Below, in pieces: positions 1 to 9,146 of a DNA stretch of 64,000 nt; the stretch's first letter is position 1; each line of letters starts with the position of its first letter. The stretch comes from Pseudomonas sp. Irchel s3h17 (GTDB lineage: Bacteria > Pseudomonadota > Gammaproteobacteria > Pseudomonadales > Pseudomonadaceae): contig NZ_FYDL01000009.1 of the NCBI RefSeq assembly GCF_900187505.1, forward strand, positions 226,308-290,307. Direction: 5' to 3'. The translations under genes and the position numbers were made by a program. Under the pieces are notes generated by a model. It saw nothing but the letters and a program-made list of their open reading frames with translations, was not told the DNA's origin and did not search any database.

Positions 1-799
1 GGTGCATGTCTTCAATTTTAGCCAGTGCCGCGAGGTTGTCCGGCTGGGTACGGGCCAGCGGCCACAACGAATGCTCGCGCACGATACGGTTACGCGGCAG
101 GTCGCGGGCACGGGCTTCACGCTCACGCCAGGCGCAGAGTTCGCGCAGGACCGCGAGTTGCGCGCGCGACAGTTTCCAGGCCAGCTTGGCCTCGCGGTAC
201 ACCTCATACGGGTCGACTTCGCGGCGCAGGTTGGCCACCAGCTCCGCGCCATCTTCCAGTACCCAGGCGTACTTGTCGTCCGCCAGCCTGGCGCGCAAAT
301 GGACGAACACCTCGGCCAGATGCACGGCATCTTCGGCGGCATAGCTGATCTGGGTCTCCGAGAGCGGGCGTTGCAGCCAGTCCGAACGGGTTTCGCCCTT
401 GGGCAGGTCGATGCCAAGCACCTCCGACACCAGGCGCGAGTAGCCCATGGAGAACCCCAGGTTCAGGTAGGCGGCGGCCAGCTGGGTATCGAACAGGGGC
501 TCTGGCAGGCTGCCGGTCAAGCGCAGCAGGACTTCGAGGTCTTCGCTGCAGGCATGCACCACCTTGACCACGGCCGGGTTTTCCAGCAATGCGGCCAGAG
601 GCTGCCAGTTGTCGATGGTCAAAGGGTCAATCAGGTAGGCACGCTCGCCATCACCGATCTGCAGCAGGCCGGCAATCGGATAAAAGGTGTCGACCCGCAT
701 GAATTCAGTGTCGAGGGCGACGAACGGCAACTGCTGCCATTGGGCGCAAAACTGACCGAGGCTATCGTTGTCGCGAATCCAGTGAATATCGATGGCCAC
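1..799 (-). CDS. rnd: Ribonuclease D, 3' end beyond the window
   Basis: RNase D is a 3'-5' exoribonuclease that trims tRNA precursors. The minus-strand translation, about 266 residues, shows the DEDDy exonuclease motifs: LDTEFMR near residue 30 (Asp and Glu metal ligands), DTQLAAAYL, and the Tyr/Asp pair in ISYAAEDAVHL. The HRDC part begins after VDPYEVYREAKLAWKL and runs off the window. The start is GTG at 797-799, reading MAIDIHWI, with GGGAGAGCC just upstream. No in-frame ATG fits. The neighbouring methyltransferase lies on the same strand 119 bp away. Confidence 0.93.
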   Translation of the reverse strand, partial: MAIDIHWIRDNDSLGQFCAQWQQLPFVALDTEFMRVDTFYPIAGLLQIGDGERAYLIDPLTIDNWQPLAALLENPAVVKVVHACSEDLEVLLRLTGSLPEPLFDTQLAAAYLNLGFSMGYSRLVSEVLGIDLPKGETRSDWLQRPLSETQISYAAEDAVHLAEVFVHLRARLADDKYAWVLEDGAELVANLRREVDPYEVYREAKLAWKLSRAQLAVLRELCAWREREARARDLPRNRIVREHSLWPLARTQPDNLAALAKIEDMH

Positions 800-917
800 A
801 CGGCTCTCCCTTGAAGAATGGCGCGCAGTATATATCGCCATCGGCAGTTTCCGCGCCTCCACTGATGCAAGAGCATGAGCGAAATCACTCACCGTGGCGC
901 AAGCGCCGTTCGCCGGG

Positions 918-1598
918 TCAGTCCTGGCTGATTTTGCGCAGCACGTAAATCCGCGATGCGACAAAGCCTGCCAGCCAGTCCCGATGCATGACGATCTCGA
1001 AGCCGGCCGCCTTGAACTCGGCCTCAACCGTGCTTTTCCTGAGCCGGGGACGCGCCGGCACCAGCGAAAGCGTAGCCTGGGCCTGATCGCGTCCCGGCAT
1101 GAAACAACTATCGAGGCGTACCGAAACAATCACCGTGTCGCGACTGACTCGCTGGCACTCCTGCAGGAGGGCCATGCGGTGTTCGGCGCGGTCCAGGTAC
1201 TGGAACAGCGTCGAACAGACAATACAGTCCACGGCATTAGCGGACAGTCCGATATTGAACGCCGAACTCTGGAAGGTCCGGATACGCTCAAGCACGCTCG
1301 CCGGGTGGTGGGTACGGGCATGATTGAGCATGTCCTGCGACTGATCGGCCGCCAGGATCACCCGATTGGCATGCTCGCCCAGAACCGGCCAGAAGCGCCC
1401 GGCGCCACAGGCCAGATCGAGGATCAACCCCGGCTCCCCCGCCGCTTTCAGTGCGGTACGAAGCAGGTGCCCGGTGCGCCAGTGCGACAACCGCTGGCTC
1501 AACCCGGGCGGTTGCGGTGCTGCGCACGTACAGGCATGCGCCTGGCGGTAACGCCCGGCGATTTCACGCTCGAGGGAGGATGGGGGCTGCACTGACAT
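918..1598 (-). CDS. Class I SAM-dependent methyltransferase
   Basis: A soluble methyltransferase of about 226 residues; substrate unknown. Motif I, LDLACGAGRF, binds S-adenosylmethionine, and the acidic end of strand 2 follows in ILAADQS. A later segment, VDCIVCSTLFQYL, fits motif IV, so the fold is class I. I use the ATG at 1598 (MSVQPPSS) because the 24 upstream in-frame residues lack methyltransferase character. It lies 72 bp downstream of the phosphoethanolamine transferase on the same strand and is probably co-transcribed, which suggests, without proving, a role in envelope modification. Confidence 0.8.
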   Translation of the reverse strand: MSVQPPSSLEREIAGRYRQAHACTCAAPQPPGLSQRLSHWRTGHLLRTALKAAGEPGLILDLACGAGRFWPVLGEHANRVILAADQSQDMLNHARTHHPASVLERIRTFQSSAFNIGLSANAVDCIVCSTLFQYLDRAEHRMALLQECQRVSRDTVIVSVRLDSCFMPGRDQAQATLSLVPARPRLRKSTVEAEFKAAGFEIVMHRDWLAGFVASRIYVLRKISQD

Positions 1599-1670
1599 GA
1601 CGGGCGACTCTTGTTGGCTAGTGGTGCAACCCCGCCTGATGGCGGCTGTATGAAAAAAGCGGCAACCCAC

Positions 1671-3320
1671 TCAATCCCTGGCCGATACGCCATCGATCAC
1701 CGCGCCCCGGCAACCGGCGAACATATCCAGGCCGGCGTTGTAGACCCGGGTGTCGACTTCCAGCAGACCTAGCATCGAGTGGAACAGGTTGTCCTGGCTC
1801 AGGGGTTTGTCCCGGCTCAATTGCAGGCAATGGGTGTCGACCGAGAACGACTTCTGATAGCTGTCGGAGAACCAGGCAAGCATGGCGACATGCTTCTGTT
1901 GATCGGGGGCCAGCATGTACGGCGTACCGTGCAGGAACAGGTTGTACTCGCCCAGCGACTCGCCATGGTCCGACAGATAGAGCATCGCGGTATCGACCTT
2001 GTCCTGATTGCTGCGCAACAGGTCAATCAGGGTCGAGAGCACATAGTCGGTATAGACCAGCGTGTTGTCGTAACCATTAACGATACTTTCGCGGCTGCAA
2101 TTGTTCAGGGCATTGCTTTCACACACAGGGGTGAAGTGTTCGTATTCCTTGGGATAGCGTTTGAAGTATTCAGGACCGTGGCTGCCCATCTGGTGCAGTA
2201 CCAGCACGGTGTCCTTGTCCAGGGTGTCGATGAAATGCTGCAAGCCTTGGAGGAGGATTTCATCGCGACACTCATTGTTGGCGCACAACACCGGGGCCTT
2301 GAGATTACTGACATCGTCCACGGTGACCCGGTCGCAGGTCCCTTTGCAGCCTGACTGATTATCACGCCAGATCACGTCCAGCCCGGCATGCTTGAGCACG
2401 TCCAGCAAACCTTCTTCATTCTTCGCCTTGCTGGCGTCGTAGTCCTTGCGCCCCATGTTGGAAAACATGCAGGGCACCGAAACCGCTGTTTCCGTGCCGC
2501 ACGAGTGCACATCGGTAAAGGCGATCAACCCGGCCTCATGAGCCAGTTTCGGCGTGGTATTGCGCTCATAGCCCAAGACACCGAAGTTCTCTGCGCGAGC
2601 ACTTTCCCCGACCACCAGCACCGTCAAGGACTTGCGCGCATGGCGGCCCCAGGCCGGATCACGCTGGGCGTCTTCACCCAGTTTGGCGAAGGGCTGATGG
2701 GCGGACTTCACCTGCTCACGCAAGTACCCCATGGAGGCGCCAATGTAATTGCTCGGCACCAGCATCAAACGCAGTTCGTGGTGATTACGAAACAATGAAG
2801 ACAGTCCCTGATAATTAACCAGTGCCACGCCGCCAATAACAGCAGCCGATGCCACACCCACTAAAACTTTACCCAATAACTCACGGTGCCAGCGACGATA
2901 ACTAATCGGGGTTTGCCATAACAGCCAGGATGGCAACACACCTAACAGCAGGTTATACCCCAGCCACTTCAGCGACAGCAGGTCACGCACTTCCGTGGCA
3001 TTGGTCTCGGCCAAGTTGCGCAACATGCCAGCGTCCATCAGCACACCGTACTGACTCATGAAATACGCCACACTGGCACTGACCATGAACATCAGCATCA
3101 ACAGGGGTTTGAACACCGGCCGAAAGGCCAGCAGGGTCAGGACTATGTTGAACCCGCAGAGGATCATCACGCCAAATGCCACACGCATACCGATGCCCTG
3201 GGCATCGTTTGCAGTAATCTGGAACAGGTGTTGCCAGAGTACGGAGTTGAAGCCGGCCAAAAAAAACGCGCTGGCAATCAACGTCACCCATTCGGGGCGC
3301 ACGGCTTTGACTTTAAACAT
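1671..3320 (-). CDS. eptA: Lipid A phosphoethanolamine transferase (EptA/MCR family)
   Basis: Inner-membrane enzyme of about 549 residues that moves phosphoethanolamine from phosphatidylethanolamine to lipid A, lowering surface charge. An N-terminal block of about five hydrophobic helices is followed by the periplasmic sulfatase-like domain. Visible catalytic elements are VVGESARAENF (metal-binding Glu), CGTETAVSVPCMFS (nucleophile Thr) and LSDHGESLGEY (Asp/His ligands). Cysteines in the domain (SCGT, GCKGTC, CANNEC) fit the family's disulfides. The ATG at 3320 (MFKVKAVRPEW) matches the usual family N-terminus; a longer TTG start at 3392 is less likely. Expression in pseudomonads is usually controlled by two-component systems; no such box was identified here. 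Confidence 0.9.
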   Translation of the reverse strand: MFKVKAVRPEWVTLIASAFFLAGFNSVLWQHLFQITANDAQGIGMRVAFGVMILCGFNIVLTLLAFRPVFKPLLMLMFMVSASVAYFMSQYGVLMDAGMLRNLAETNATEVRDLLSLKWLGYNLLLGVLPSWLLWQTPISYRRWHRELLGKVLVGVASAAVIGGVALVNYQGLSSLFRNHHELRLMLVPSNYIGASMGYLREQVKSAHQPFAKLGEDAQRDPAWGRHARKSLTVLVVGESARAENFGVLGYERNTTPKLAHEAGLIAFTDVHSCGTETAVSVPCMFSNMGRKDYDASKAKNEEGLLDVLKHAGLDVIWRDNQSGCKGTCDRVTVDDVSNLKAPVLCANNECRDEILLQGLQHFIDTLDKDTVLVLHQMGSHGPEYFKRYPKEYEHFTPVCESNALNNCSRESIVNGYDNTLVYTDYVLSTLIDLLRSNQDKVDTAMLYLSDHGESLGEYNLFLHGTPYMLAPDQQKHVAMLAWFSDSYQKSFSVDTHCLQLSRDKPLSQDNLFHSMLGLLEVDTRVYNAGLDMFAGCRGAVIDGVSARD

Positions 3321-3421
3321 GAGAGGTCTGTTGATTCCTGAAATAAGTGCCGCCAGGAAAGAACGAGCTATCCGTTCCTCACGACAGCACAAACTTTAAG
3401 CAGCCTCCTATCAATTTTTCG

Positions 3422-3449
3422 TGAAAAAGAAGCCAACAAATAGTTGGCT
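3422..3449 (-). terminator. Intrinsic terminator after the glutamine-synthetase-like gene
   Basis: A 7-bp stem AGCCAAC / GTTGGCT with a 5-nt loop lies at 3431-3449. Read on the minus strand it is followed by TCTTTTTC. It sits about 40 bp past the stop codon of the gene ending at 3489. Confidence 0.75.
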
Positions 3450-3488
3450 CATGGCTTTTTCCAAACAGTGACAGCTATTCAACCCCTC

Positions 3489-4871
3489 TCATGCCTGGTG
3501 CAAGTACCAGCGCCAGTCCTGCTCACCGACCTCGCCCATGAACTGACGGTACTCGGCGCGTTTCACCGCCAGGTAAACCCCAAGGAACTCACTGCCAAAC
3601 GCGTCCCGCGCCCAGGCTGAACCCTCCAGCGCACGCAGGGTGGTCAGCCAGTCCGTGGGCAGCAACTCCTTGGCCTGGGCATAACCATTGCCTTCGACCG
3701 GTGCGCCAGGGTCGCGCTGCTCGCGAATGCCGCGATGGATGCCGGCCAGAATGGCGGCCGCGGCCAGATAGGGGTTGGCGTCCGCGCCACAGATGCGGTG
3801 TTCGATATGCCGGGAGAATGCCGGCCCACCCGGTACTCGCAGGCTCACGGTACGGTTGTCCACCCCCCAGGTAGCGGCCAGCGGTGCATAACTGTTGGTC
3901 TGGAAGCGCCGATAGGAGTTGGCATTGGGGCAGAACATCAGCAGGGTGTCGAGCAAGGTGCTGAGCATGCCACCCACCGCCTGCTTGAGCAGCGGTGTAC
4001 CGTCCGGCGCGTCGCTGGCGAACAGGTTGTTGCCGTCCTTGTCGGCAATGCTGACGTGCATGTGCATGCCGGTACCGGCCAGGTCGTCAAAGGGCTTGGC
4101 CATGAAGCACGCAGCCATGCCGTGCTTGTGCGCCACGCCTTTGACCAGGCGCTTGTAGCGCACCGCCTCGTCCATGGCTTGCAAGGCATCGTCACGGTGC
4201 TCAAGGGTGATTTCCACCTGCCCCGGGGCGTACTCGGAAATCGCCGTGCGCGCCGGAATGCCCTGGAGCTTGCAGGCCGCATAGAGATCGGCGAGGAAGG
4301 GTTCGATCTGCTCCAGTTCGCGCAAACCGTAGACCTGGGTCGAGCGCGGCCGTCCACCGTCGACGTCCCGCGCCGGTTGCGGGCGACCGTGGCTATCACG
4401 CTGCTGGTCGAGCAGGTAGAACTCCAGCTCCGCCGCCATCACCGGGTAATAGCCGTCGGCCTTGAGCCCATCGATCACCTTGCTCAACAAATGCCGAGGG
4501 TCGGCCACGGTGGCCGGCATCCCCTCCTGCGGGTGCATGCTGACCTGCACCGCCGCGGTCGGAATCTGTCGCCATGGCATGCGCTGCAGGCTACCGCTGA
4601 GCGGATAGGCGCGGCAGTCGATGTCGCCGACTTCCCAGACCAGCCCGGAGTTTTCCACGTCCTCGCCATTGATGGTCAGCCCGAGAATAGTGCTCGGCAA
4701 CGGCCGACCACTGTCGTAGACCGCCAACAACTCATCGCGGTGCAACAACTTGCCCCGTGGCACGCCGTTGTTGTCGAGGATGAACAACTCGAACATCTCG
4801 ATATCCGGGTTGTGTTCAAGAAAGGTCCGGGCTTCTTGCAGGCTGGCAAAGGGGGTCGTGGCTGAACTCAT
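3489..4871 (-). CDS. Glutamine synthetase family protein, probable gamma-glutamylpolyamine synthetase
   Basis: A 460-residue type I GS-fold ligase. The N-terminal beta-grasp part (residues about 20-110, with LDNNGVPRGKLL) precedes the catalytic domain, with metal-site segments AAELEFYLLD, EYAPGQVEITL and GTGMHMHVS, and the ATP-site segment NSYRRF. It is close in length and N-terminal sequence to the PuuA/Spu group that adds glutamate to putrescine or related amines, rather than to nitrogen-assimilating GlnA; the substrate is inferred. It is followed by its own terminator. A second family member is at 56173. Confidence 0.82.
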   Translation of the reverse strand: MSSATTPFASLQEARTFLEHNPDIEMFELFILDNNGVPRGKLLHRDELLAVYDSGRPLPSTILGLTINGEDVENSGLVWEVGDIDCRAYPLSGSLQRMPWRQIPTAAVQVSMHPQEGMPATVADPRHLLSKVIDGLKADGYYPVMAAELEFYLLDQQRDSHGRPQPARDVDGGRPRSTQVYGLRELEQIEPFLADLYAACKLQGIPARTAISEYAPGQVEITLEHRDDALQAMDEAVRYKRLVKGVAHKHGMAACFMAKPFDDLAGTGMHMHVSIADKDGNNLFASDAPDGTPLLKQAVGGMLSTLLDTLLMFCPNANSYRRFQTNSYAPLAATWGVDNRTVSLRVPGGPAFSRHIEHRICGADANPYLAAAAILAGIHRGIREQRDPGAPVEGNGYAQAKELLPTDWLTTLRALEGSAWARDAFGSEFLGVYLAVKRAEYRQFMGEVGEQDWRWYLHQA

Positions 4872-5477
4872 GAGGGCTCTCGTATTTCCGCGTCAGGCAA
4901 GCGCAGGGACGCTGCCGAGTGTATCCATCGCCATAGGCGTGAATCTGTCTGAAAAATCAGCGGGGTATGCGCGAATCCGGTGGGCGCGCATGGCGACAGT
5001 GCCACAGCGCCCAAAAGGCCAGTTCAGAGGGAAGTGCAGGTAGATTCAGTGCGGTGGCGGACATCAGTCGACACGAATGCTGTCGGCCTGACGCAGGAGC
5101 GCCGGGCGAAGCCTCGGGGTGGGTGTCGACTGAGCAACCGTCCATGACATAAACCGCGGAACACAGAGGCTGAGCAGCGTCACACGGGGCGATAAGTCAT
5201 TAAATCCAGACTTGAAGAACCTTGGTTGCAGTTCGGCTAAACATTCGCTGGGGCACGAGTGCAAGGCCAACGGTCGCAGGCCTGCGCCAGTTAAAAACCG
5301 GTACCCATGTGCTTGAACTGATGGGCTACCTCTGTGGATGAGCCCTACCGATCGGTGTACATCTGCAATGAATGCGCTCGACCGATATTTAATTTCTAGA
5401 TCCACCCTGGGACTTTCTGATTTGCCGGCACCGACACCCCACCGCCTAATACCGGCCTTGCTCTTCAAGGTCTGGTC
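4872..5477. other. 606-bp intergenic stretch, no gene recognised
   Basis: It separates a leftward GS-like gene from a rightward MFS gene, so it should hold both promoters. A 134-codon open frame on the minus strand (5064-5468) has no convincing ribosome site or recognisable domain and is probably chance. No tRNA, repeat or strong hairpin was seen. Confidence 0.5.
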
Positions 5478-6692
5478 ATGGAAAACGTCCGCACTCCCCC
5501 TCGTACTACCCCTCGCACCGCCCTCTGGCTAATGATCGCGGTGATTTTCGTCGCACTGAACCTGCGCCCGTCAATGGCCGCCGTCGGCCCGCTACTGTCA
5601 GGCATTCGCAGTGATATCCCGCTGAGTTTCAGCCTCGCCTCGCTCCTGACCATGCTGCCAGTGATGGCTATGGGGCTGGCGATGCTCTTCGGCATGAACA
5701 TCAGTCAACGCTTCGGCGAACATCGCACCGTGGTGCTGTCACTGCTGATCATCGGCCTGGCCACCGCCTCGCGCCTGTTCCTCGACTCTGCAGCCGAACT
5801 GGTCCTCAGCGCAGTGCTCGCCGGTGTCGGCATTGCGCTGATCCAGGTGCTGATGCCGGCCCTGATCAAATCCCGCTTCAGCGATAACGTCTCGCTGTTC
5901 ATGGGGCTTTACGTCACCTCGATCATGGGCGGTGCAGCGATCGCTGCGTCGTTTGCCCCCCTGGTGATGACCCGCACCGGCAGTTGGCGCATGGGCCTGG
6001 CGATCTGGGCGGCGTTGGCGCTGTTGGCATTACTGTTCTGGTGCGCACAACGCTCGGCAATCAGCACCCGGACCGTCAGCCTCCCGCGCCAGGCATCGTT
6101 CGTCGGCAATTCCCGCGCCTGGCTGCTGGCGATCTTCTTTGGTCTGGGTACGGCGTCCTACACCTGCGTACTGGCTTGGCTGGCGCCGTACTACGTCGAG
6201 AAAGGCTGGAGCGAACACAGTGCCGGCCTGTTGCTGGGATTCTTGACGGCGATGGAAGTACTGTCCGGCCTGTTGGCCCCTGCCCTGGCCAATCGCAGCC
6301 GCGATAAACGCCTGGTGCTGGTGGTGTTGCTGGGGTTGATCACAGCCGGTTTCTGCGGCCTGGTCCTCAGCCCGCAGCACCTGAGCCTGCTGTGGCCATG
6401 CCTGTTGGGGCTGGGCATCGGCGGCCTGTTCCCCATGAGCCTGATCGTGTCCCTCGATCACCTGGACAACCCGCAGCGTGCCGGTGGTCTGACCGCCTTC
6501 GTGCAAGGCATCGGCTACCTGATCGCCGGGGTCTCGCCCCTGCTTGCCGGGGTGATCCGCGACCAACTGGGCAGTTTCGAATGGGCCTGGTGGTCCCTGG
6601 CCGCCGTGATGGTGCTGATGATGCTGATGGTGCTGCGCTTTGATCCACGGCACTACGCCCACCACATGGATGGATCGGGAGCCGGCCAATGA
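5478..6692 (+). CDS. MFS transporter, CynX/NimT (cyanate transporter-like) family
   Basis: A 404-residue integral membrane protein with about 12 hydrophobic segments. The early segment FVALNLRPSMAAVGPLL is typical of the CynX/NimT branch, which contains cyanate and 2-nitroimidazole exporters. The name does not fix the substrate, and no cyanase gene is nearby. The stop overlaps the start of the following EamA exporter (ATGA at 6689-6692), so the two are translationally coupled. The LysR gene at 7751 may regulate the pair. Confidence 0.85.
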   Translation: MENVRTPPRTTPRTALWLMIAVIFVALNLRPSMAAVGPLLSGIRSDIPLSFSLASLLTMLPVMAMGLAMLFGMNISQRFGEHRTVVLSLLIIGLATASRLFLDSAAELVLSAVLAGVGIALIQVLMPALIKSRFSDNVSLFMGLYVTSIMGGAAIAASFAPLVMTRTGSWRMGLAIWAALALLALLFWCAQRSAISTRTVSLPRQASFVGNSRAWLLAIFFGLGTASYTCVLAWLAPYYVEKGWSEHSAGLLLGFLTAMEVLSGLLAPALANRSRDKRLVLVVLLGLITAGFCGLVLSPQHLSLLWPCLLGLGIGGLFPMSLIVSLDHLDNPQRAGGLTAFVQGIGYLIAGVSPLLAGVIRDQLGSFEWAWWSLAAVMVLMMLMVLRFDPRHYAHHMDGSGAGQ

Positions 6693-7606
6693 ACCCCACC
6701 AGTTTTGCCTCCGCCAACGTTGGCATGTTGCTCTGGGCGGTATTGATTGCCGTGTCGTTTTTCGCCGCGGCGCAAGTCAGCCACGCCATCGACCCGATCC
6801 TGCTGACCGCATTGCGCCTGCTGTTTTCGGCGCTGGCGTTTTTACCGATGCTGCTGCTCGGCAGCCGCACCACTGTCACTGGCAAGGGACTGCTCAGCCA
6901 TGCCTGGCTCGGCTTGTTGCTGGCGGTCTACTTCGGCTCGTTGTTTGAAGCCTTGCGCTACACCTCGGCCGCCAACACCGGCACCCTGTTCACCTTGGTG
7001 CCATTGATGACCCTGGTGTTCGAAGCCTTCCTGAACCCGGGCAATCGCATCAGAAACCGCTTGCTGCCGATGCTGATTGCAGCGGCCGGTGCCTTGTTGC
7101 TGATCCTCAGGGGCGCTGGCCCCGGCGAGTGGCCCTCGCTGTACGCAGTATCGGTCTATGCCGTCGGCTGCCTGGCGATGGCGCTGTACTCTCCCCTCAG
7201 TCAGCGCTTGAAAGCCAACAGCCTGAAAGACTGCGGCCCGGTGGCCATGACATTCTGGAACATGCTCTTTGGTTCGCTGTTTCTGTTCGCGCTTTGCCTG
7301 CTCAGTGGCGGCTGGCGAACCGGGTCGTTGTTGTCGGCCGGCGATCTGCTGTGGCTGGTCTACCTGGCCTTGTTCGCCACGCTGGCGACCTTCTGGTTGC
7401 TGCACCGGGCAATCGGGGTGATTGCAGCGTCCACAGTGATTTCCTACATCTACCTCAGCACGCTATTGCTGACCGCGTTCCACTGGTTCTGGCTCGGGCA
7501 ACCACCCCTGCTGCCGGAAATCCTCGGGGTCCTGCTGGTGGCCATCGGCATGTTGGCGCTGGTGCTGTCCAGTCGCCGTGCAGTCCCGGCTACCGTCGGA
7601 CTGTGA
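6689..7606 (+). CDS. DMT-superfamily EamA-type transporter
   Basis: A 305-residue membrane protein with ten predicted hydrophobic helices arranged as two EamA repeats, each beginning with a short helix followed by an Ala/Leu-rich stretch. These proteins usually export amino acids or small metabolites; the substrate cannot be read from sequence. It overlaps the preceding MFS gene by four bases. Confidence 0.85.
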   Translation: MNPTSFASANVGMLLWAVLIAVSFFAAAQVSHAIDPILLTALRLLFSALAFLPMLLLGSRTTVTGKGLLSHAWLGLLLAVYFGSLFEALRYTSAANTGTLFTLVPLMTLVFEAFLNPGNRIRNRLLPMLIAAAGALLLILRGAGPGEWPSLYAVSVYAVGCLAMALYSPLSQRLKANSLKDCGPVAMTFWNMLFGSLFLFALCLLSGGWRTGSLLSAGDLLWLVYLALFATLATFWLLHRAIGVIAASTVISYIYLSTLLLTAFHWFWLGQPPLLPEILGVLLVAIGMLALVLSSRRAVPATVGL

Positions 7607-7750
7607 CGGACGTCGTGTTGTTTACAGTTTCTGTCCCACACCTATCAGTGAATCGTCCTACAAACCATTCTCCTGGGACCATCGTTCCGTTAGCATCGCT
7701 CGCACACGTTTGCGCAGGTCCTGCGCAACGAGCAGAACGAGACGGTACGG

Positions 7751-8686
7751 ATGCTCAATAGTAACTCGCTTAGAAAGCTCGACATGCAGGACCTGATGGT
7801 GTTCATCGCCGTGTATGAACAGCGCAATGTCACCGGGGTGTCTGACTCACTCTGTGTCAGCCAGTCCACGGTGAGTTATTGCCTGAAGAAACTGCGCACC
7901 AGTTTCGAGGATGAATTGTTCATCAACACCCGCACCGGCATGCAGGCGACCTACAAGGCCAGCAGCATGTACCCCCATGTGCTGAAGATCCTCGAAAGCA
8001 TCAACCTGTGCCATGCCGGGGTCCAGGCCTTCGACCCGACTCGTCAGGCCGTGACCTTCAACATCTGTGCGCCGGAGTATTTCGAGCAGTTGATCCTGCC
8101 GCGCCTGTTGAAGGCGTTCGATGACGCCGACCTGCCGGTCACCATCAACGTGCAGAAACTGGAGACCGACATCCCGGCCGAGGACCTGCGCGATGGCTCC
8201 ATCGACCTGGTGGTGTGCTTCGGCCCCCACTTCCATCGCGCCCACGGCGACTTCAGGTCACAGGTGCTGCTCGAGGACGATCTGGTGTGCGTGCTCGACC
8301 AAGCGGCCGCCCCACTGGAGCCGCGCTTGAGCCTGAAAGCCTTCGCCGAACGCCGCCATGTGTTCCCCACCCCCTGGACGTCCGCCACCAACATGGTCGA
8401 CGGCTGGCTCGCGCAACAGGCACACAAGCGCCAGATCGTCGCCCGCGCCAACAGCTACAGCGCGGCACTCCAGTTGATCCGCGGCACCGACCTGGTGCTG
8501 ACCCTGCCGCGACGCATCCAGCAAGCGCTGGTCGACCGGTCGTTGTACAGCCCTTGCGAGGCCCCCAACGGCCTGCCCGGCTTCACCCTCGACATGCAGT
8601 GGAACCAGGCCAGCGAGCTGGACAGCGCCAACACCTGGCTACGCGAGCAAGTCATCCAGGCCTGTACCGGGCAAGACCTGTCCTGA
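7751..8686 (+). CDS. LysR-type transcriptional regulator
   Basis: A 311-residue regulator. The N-terminal winged helix-turn-helix includes LMVFIAVYEQRNVTGVSDSL and SQSTVSYCLKKLR (recognition helix, about residues 35-55). A two-lobed effector-binding domain follows from about residue 90. It lies downstream of and parallel to the MFS/EamA pair with a 144-bp gap, so it may have its own promoter. Target and ligand unknown. Confidence 0.88.
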   Translation: MLNSNSLRKLDMQDLMVFIAVYEQRNVTGVSDSLCVSQSTVSYCLKKLRTSFEDELFINTRTGMQATYKASSMYPHVLKILESINLCHAGVQAFDPTRQAVTFNICAPEYFEQLILPRLLKAFDDADLPVTINVQKLETDIPAEDLRDGSIDLVVCFGPHFHRAHGDFRSQVLLEDDLVCVLDQAAAPLEPRLSLKAFAERRHVFPTPWTSATNMVDGWLAQQAHKRQIVARANSYSAALQLIRGTDLVLTLPRRIQQALVDRSLYSPCEAPNGLPGFTLDMQWNQASELDSANTWLREQVIQACTGQDLS

Positions 8687-8702
8687 CAGCGCGTACCGGG
8701 TA

Positions 8703-9068
8703 TCAATGACCGATGGCGGTCTTGGTATAGGCGTCGCGGTCGATGTCCAGAATCTCGACACACAGTTGCACATCGACTTCGGCCGGCCATGCACACAGTT
8801 CCTGCAGCACCGCCAACAGGCTCTCGGACAATTGCTTCTTGATCGCCGGCGAGCGGCCACTCAACATCGCCAGTTGCACATGGACAAAGCCGCGCTCGCC
8901 CAGCCCGGTACCGACCCGGAACCGACTCACCTGTACCGCACGGCTCTTGATGTCGAACTCGGCGGAAAACTGGCCGGAGGCGACCAACGCATGGTTCAAG
9001 CGCAGCAACGCCACGTCGGCATTGAGTTCAGGCAGGTTGGCGGTGTATTCCATGTGCAGGTGAGGCAT
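8703..9068 (-). CDS. 5-carboxymethyl-2-hydroxymuconate isomerase-like protein
   Basis: A 121-residue protein of the CHMI branch of the tautomerase superfamily. It begins MPHLHMEYTANL: after Met removal, Pro would be the N-terminal catalytic base. Residues VQLAMLSGRSPAIKKQ fit the family's central region. The ATG at 9068 is chosen because it puts Pro at position 2 and follows AAGGAGCTTCACA, a strong ribosome site. In other bacteria the enzyme acts in homoprotocatechuate breakdown; the rest of that pathway is absent here, so the substrate is uncertain. It is flanked by two LysR genes. Confidence 0.8.
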   Translation of the reverse strand: MPHLHMEYTANLPELNADVALLRLNHALVASGQFSAEFDIKSRAVQVSRFRVGTGLGERGFVHVQLAMLSGRSPAIKKQLSESLLAVLQELCAWPAEVDVQLCVEILDIDRDAYTKTAIGH

Positions 9069-9146
9069 TGTGAAGCTCCTTGGGGTCTTGCTGAAAGGTC
9101 CTACATATATCACGGCGCATCCCTGCCACTGCATACGACACAGGTC

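Noticed and set aside
5064..5468. 134-codon minus-strand open frame in the GS/MFS intergenic region
   Set aside because: No recognisable domain or good ribosome site, and odd composition; more likely chance.
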